From NCBI GenBank assembly GCA_041396045.1, contig JAWKZI010000011.1, positions 24,953 to 88,952 of the forward strand: a DNA stretch of 64,000 nt. Reading direction: 5' to 3'. This DNA is from SHZI01 sp041396045. Lineage in GTDB: Bacteria > Pseudomonadota > Gammaproteobacteria > Steroidobacterales > GCA-2729495. The notes below the pieces were generated by a model. That model made no database searches, had not been told where the DNA came from, and was given only the letters and a program-made list of their open reading frames with translations. Shown here in pieces: positions 62,668 through 64,000 of this stretch (the stretch's first letter is position 1; every line of letters starts with the position of its first letter). Both the position numbers and the translations under genes were made by a program.

Positions 62668-64000
62668 CTAAGTTGGGCGCTCTGCAGAAAACTGCAGCAG
62701 CGCGAAGTACAGCAGCGGAATCACCATCAGGGTCAGCACGGTGCTGACCAGGATGCCGAAGATCAGCGAAACCGCCAGACCATTGAAGATCGGGTCGTCG
62801 AGAATGAAGAATGCGCCCAGCATTGCCGCCACCGCAGTCAACGCGATGGGTTTGGCACGCACCACGCAGGCCTCGATGACCGCCTCCGCCGGTGCCAGCC
62901 CTTCCGCCAGCGAGTGGTTGATGAAGTCCACCAGCAGAATGGAATTGCGCACAATGATGCCGGCCAGTGCAATCATGCCGATCATGCTGGTGGCCGTAAA
63001 TTGGGCGCCCAGCAGTGCGTGCCCCGGCATCACCCCGATCACCGTCAGTGGAATCGGCGCCATGATGATCAGCGGCACCACGTAGCTGCGAAACTGCGCG
63101 ACCACCAGCAGGTAGATCAGCAACATGCCCGCCGCATACGCAATACCCATGTCACGGAAAGTCTCGTAGGTGATCTGCCACTCACCGTCCCACTTGACTG
63201 CAAAATTACTGGTGTCCTGCGGTTGCGCGATAAAGTTCTGCCCCAGCGACTGGCCAGCGACAGTGTGATCGCGTAGCTGGCCAACCAGATCGAACATGCC
63301 ATACAGCGGGCTGTCGAGTCTTCCCGCTTCGTCAGCGGTGACGTAGACCACTGGCAGCAGATCCTTGTGGTGGATCGCGCCGTCCCAACGTCCCGACTGC
63401 ACCTGAACCAGCTCGGAAACCGGCACGAGCTGACCCTGGCCACCGCGCACGCGCATGGCAAGCAGACGATCAAGGTTGGCCTGGTCAGCAACTGGCAGCC
63501 GGAGCCGCACCGGCCGCGGATACTTTGACCGCCCGTCATGCACGTAGGTTGCGTCGAAGCCGGAAACTGCAGCGACCAGCGCATTGCTGATTTCTGCCTG
63601 CGTTACGCCCAGCCGGGCGGCACGCACACGGTCAACGACTATGGTCTCGCGCGGCGCAGGGCTCTCCACGCTGGTGTCGATGTCGACGATGCCCTCGGTC
63701 GTCGCAAAACGCTTTGCCAACGCAAGCGCGAGTCGCTGGCTGTGCGCGTAGTCCGGGCCATAGACTTCAGCCACCAATGGCGACAACACCGGCGGTCCTG
63801 GCGGCACTTCCACAATCTTGACTGACGCACCGTGGCGATGGCCGATGTCCGCCAATGCAGGGCGCAATGTGCGTGCGATCTCATGGCTCTGACGCTTGCG
63901 TTCATGTTTATCGATCAGGTTGACCTGCAGGTCGCCCACGTTGCTGCCGCTGCGCAGGAAATACTGGCGCACCAGGCCGTTGAAATTCATCGGCCCTGAC
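62668..64000 (-). CDS. RND efflux pump inner-membrane protein, partial (5' end outside window)
   Basis: C-terminal 443 residues visible; the frame is open to 64000 with no stop, so the N-terminal part lies beyond the edge. Blocks: VYGPDYAHSQ, GIVDIDTSVESPAPRETIVV, DMGIAYAAGMLLIYLLVVAQ, MIALAGIIVRNSILLVDFIN, ACVVRAKPIALTAVAAMLGA and GLAVSLIFGILVSTVLTLMV. HAE1/CzcA-like AcrB family. It exports substrates from the periplasm to the outside together with an adaptor, not seen here. Ends 77 bp before the TetR operon. Confidence 0.92.
   Translation of the reverse strand, partial: SGPMNFNGLVRQYFLRSGSNVGDLQVNLIDKHERKRQSHEIARTLRPALADIGHRHGASVKIVEVPPGPPVLSPLVAEVYGPDYAHSQRLALALAKRFATTEGIVDIDTSVESPAPRETIVVDRVRAARLGVTQAEISNALVAAVSGFDATYVHDGRSKYPRPVRLRLPVADQANLDRLLAMRVRGGQGQLVPVSELVQVQSGRWDGAIHHKDLLPVVYVTADEAGRLDSPLYGMFDLVGQLRDHTVAGQSLGQNFIAQPQDTSNFAVKWDGEWQITYETFRDMGIAYAAGMLLIYLLVVAQFRSYVVPLIIMAPIPLTVIGVMPGHALLGAQFTATSMIGMIALAGIIVRNSILLVDFINHSLAEGLAPAEAVIEACVVRAKPIALTAVAAMLGAFFILDDPIFNGLAVSLIFGILVSTVLTLMVIPLLYFALLQFSAERPT

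Noticed and set aside
1..64000. tRNA, rRNA, CRISPR arrays, IS elements or att sites
   Set aside because: No cloverleaf, repeat-spacer series, transposase or flanking repeats were recognised on reading; no search tool was available.

Overview
The window reads as a chromosome segment of a GC-rich gammaproteobacterium, most likely from the Xanthomonadales/Nevskiales/Steroidobacterales/Woeseiales side of the class. The evidence is a RelA with a dead HD domain, NsrR/cNOR/cbb3-type NO and O2 respiration genes, copAB copper resistance, AIFM3-like Rieske reductases and a long-form LeuA. No rRNA, tRNA, CRISPR array, insertion sequence, phage gene or integrase was recognised. Coding density is very high: the largest gene-free gaps are about 240 bp.

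Layout. 0.1-9.7 kb holds housekeeping genes: relA, a saccharopine-dehydrogenase-like reductase, a short glgB, an ATP:ADP-antiporter-like carrier, a GST, a heavily frame-disrupted leuA and a divergent Lrp/AsnC regulator. 9.7-13.8 kb has an exported chelatase-like protein and an FtsX permease/ATPase/TetR operon behind a perfect 19-bp palindrome. 13.9-18.8 kb is metal handling (copA, copB, a His-tailed cytochrome c, chrA). 18.8-27.7 kb is one long co-directional run. It starts at an NsrR-box-like palindrome, then truncated haemoglobin, an unusual cbb3-type oxidase (CcoN with an N-terminal extension, CcoO, monohaem cytochrome), nsrR, sco and a membrane protein, followed by a flavin oxidoreductase, an SDR, an AhpD-like protein and sdhBCD without sdhA. 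28-35 kb is a stress-type neighbourhood: Rieske-FAD reductase, DUF488, a HAD-HerA/FtsK-like fusion, two universal stress proteins, a BaeRF family protein and a YjdF-like membrane protein. 35-40 kb carries an AraC regulator, a secreted protein, an SDR with an apparent Sec signal, a UbiD-family decarboxylase with a Tat-type signal, and a small cytochrome c. 40-43 kb is norCB with two translationally coupled small membrane proteins. 43-51 kb holds an MFS carrier, an NmrA-like reductase, PepSY plus cytochrome b561, an NfeD/slipin pair, an LLM flavoenzyme, a PAQR/hemolysin III protein and a membrane LytTR regulator. 51.6-56.2 kb is a TonB receptor, a PepSY membrane protein with Asp-box motifs, and an exported HutX/ChuX-like protein, which suggests haem or iron uptake. 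56-64 kb ends with small unknowns, a methyltransferase, a DevBCA/MacAB-type ABC exporter under TetR control with a perfect inverted-repeat operator, and the C-terminal half of an RND efflux pump running off the end.

Many otherwise full-length genes are broken by single-base indels, mostly loss of one base from a G, A or C run: leuA about ten times; TetR, permease, YjdF-like, SDR, UbiD, cytochrome c, nfeD, TonB receptor and PepSY one to three times each. Motifs stay intact in the alternate frame. Homopolymer sequencing error is therefore a better explanation than mass pseudogenisation. Broken genes are reported as whole units with the approximate shift sites.

The most unusual assemblies are the HAD-HerA fusion in its Usp/BaeRF neighbourhood, the three consecutive apparently exported proteins at 36.2-39.6 kb (including a Tat-signal UbiD), and the NsrR-linked haemoglobin/cbb3 operon.
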